Source: Schoenoplectus triqueter (Eukaryota > Streptophyta > Magnoliopsida > Poales > Cyperaceae). Taken from it: DNA of 29,863 nt. Numbering within the stretch: position 1 is the first letter of the stretch; each line of letters begins with the position of its first letter. Positions 28,966-29,863 of this stretch are shown here, one piece after another. The notes under the pieces were generated by a model. The model was given only the letters and a program-made list of their open reading frames with translations. It searched no databases and had not been told where the DNA came from. Location of the stretch: positions 1 through 29,863 of the forward strand of contig CAXKVV010002037.1 of assembly GCA_964058805.1 (NCBI GenBank), read 5' to 3'. A program made the position numbers and the translations under genes.

Positions 28966-29863
28966 AGAGTATTAAAAATGGGACGAGTTGGTTCAGTCCG
29001 GTTCAAATTTTCTGATAAATACGGATTAGATAGTCCGAGTTAAAATAATTTAAAATAAAAAAATCTCAACTCAGTTCATATTAGACCCTTTACAGATAGT
29101 ACCTTAACGGATTGAGATGGATGAGCCAAGAATCAATCCAGTCCGGTACAGGGGGTGGGGACGGATAGGCACTTTTTTTTTTTGTAATTTCACAAAACAC
29201 AAATAAATCGTAAAAAAACTCAAAAAATTCCAAAAAAAATCAGAAACTATAAAAAATAGAAGTTATAAAAAAATTACCATAATGTTTTATATAATATTTT
29301 TAGCTAATTAATTCGATTTTATTAATTTTAATTATCAAAACAAAACTTGGTTAGGTTAAAATTTATACAGCTAAGAACGCGCTGTTACTAACTTACAATT
29401 TTAAAAGATTGCAGAAATTATTCACGTGTCGCTTTTTATGTAATTGGATCTTCTAAAGAATATTTATTTTCTTGCAAGACTTTAGATTGTTTTTCAGTGA
29501 ACTAGGAGATACTGAGATCAACTTAATTTCATTTTTCCTTCTTTTTCAGATGGTAATAAATTTATATTTTCTGAATAATAATGAAATCTATTTTTTTAGT
29601 AAAGACAAAATTGTATAGATTGTTTTTTGTATAACGCATATATAGATTGTAAAATGCCTATATATATTGTAGAAAGCATTACAAAAATTGTATGTACCAT
29701 GTACTGGAAAGTGGAGATTATACACAAAATTCATGACAATTTATGATTATTTGATATATTTTTTAAATTATCTATTCGGTTTAGAGGGTGTTGAAAAAAG
29801 AATAATAATTTACAATCTTGATATCACATATTTATAAAAGAACTCCCTTATTTTTTTCCTCGT
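28966..29863. other. Gene-free AT-rich stretch to the window end
   Basis: It contains 'ttcagtccggttc' and 'ccagtccggtac' about 150 bp apart and low-complexity AT sequence. No gene, RNA or delimitable element is seen. Confidence 0.5.

Noticed and set aside
1..29863. tRNA, rRNA, CRISPR array or bacterial-type operon
   Set aside because: No tRNA-like box A/box B pair, rRNA signature or regularly spaced direct repeats with unique spacers was seen. The minisatellite units are contiguous, without spacers.

Overview
This window looks like nuclear DNA from a flowering plant, most likely a eudicot. It is strongly AT-rich, has long gene-free stretches, contains introns with GT..AG borders, and is packed with short non-autonomous DNA transposons (MITEs). 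It carries one clearly recognisable intact gene: a three-exon xyloglucan endotransglucosylase/hydrolase (XTH) on the + strand at 19678-22788, encoding 292 residues with a signal peptide, the catalytic [11 protein letters not shown] motif and the four C-terminal cysteines. A second multi-exon + strand locus lies at about 24053-26585. Its last three exons splice in a consistent phase, but an upstream exon is broken by stops, so I call it a probable pseudogene of a gene I do not recognise.

Region by region. 1-9160: no gene; copies of internally duplicated intergenic blocks with nested MITEs (907-1292, 4200-4698, 8034-8364). 9162-11618: a large inverted repeat whose two ~0.8-0.9 kb arms each end inwards in a very GC-rich 42-bp minisatellite, enclosing ~770 bp that is itself a copy of the start of the window. 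11619-15220: the rest of the second duplicated block, a small hairpin element (13125-13270), and another partial copy of the 7.7-8.7 kb block. 15229-15674: the best-preserved member of a palindrome-rich MITE family. 15675-19677: gene-free, with a near-perfect foldback element (17353-17757) and a MITE with a 10-bp target duplication (18776-19137), then the XTH promoter. 19678-22920: XTH, with a MITE in intron 2. 22921-26585: gene-free stretch, a MITE with GGCGGA ends (23612-24045), then the decayed locus. 26586-29863: gene-free, with a hAT-type MITE (28649-28957).

The most informative part is the transposon record. Four elements (907-1292, 4200-4698, 15229-15674, 20426-20800) share terminal sequences and an interior made of serial short palindromes. 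Three of them have visible 9-10 bp target duplications, the Mutator-like signature. Two insertions are confirmed inside this window, because a duplicated copy of the flanking DNA still holds the empty site (12541-12590 for the first; 3531-3541 for the 8034-8364 element). The 42-bp minisatellite is a serial array of potential G-quadruplex motifs, placed in inverted orientation behind facing TATA-like boxes. That is the least ordinary structure here. No rRNA, tRNA or CRISPR feature was seen, and no transposase or reverse-transcriptase coding region.
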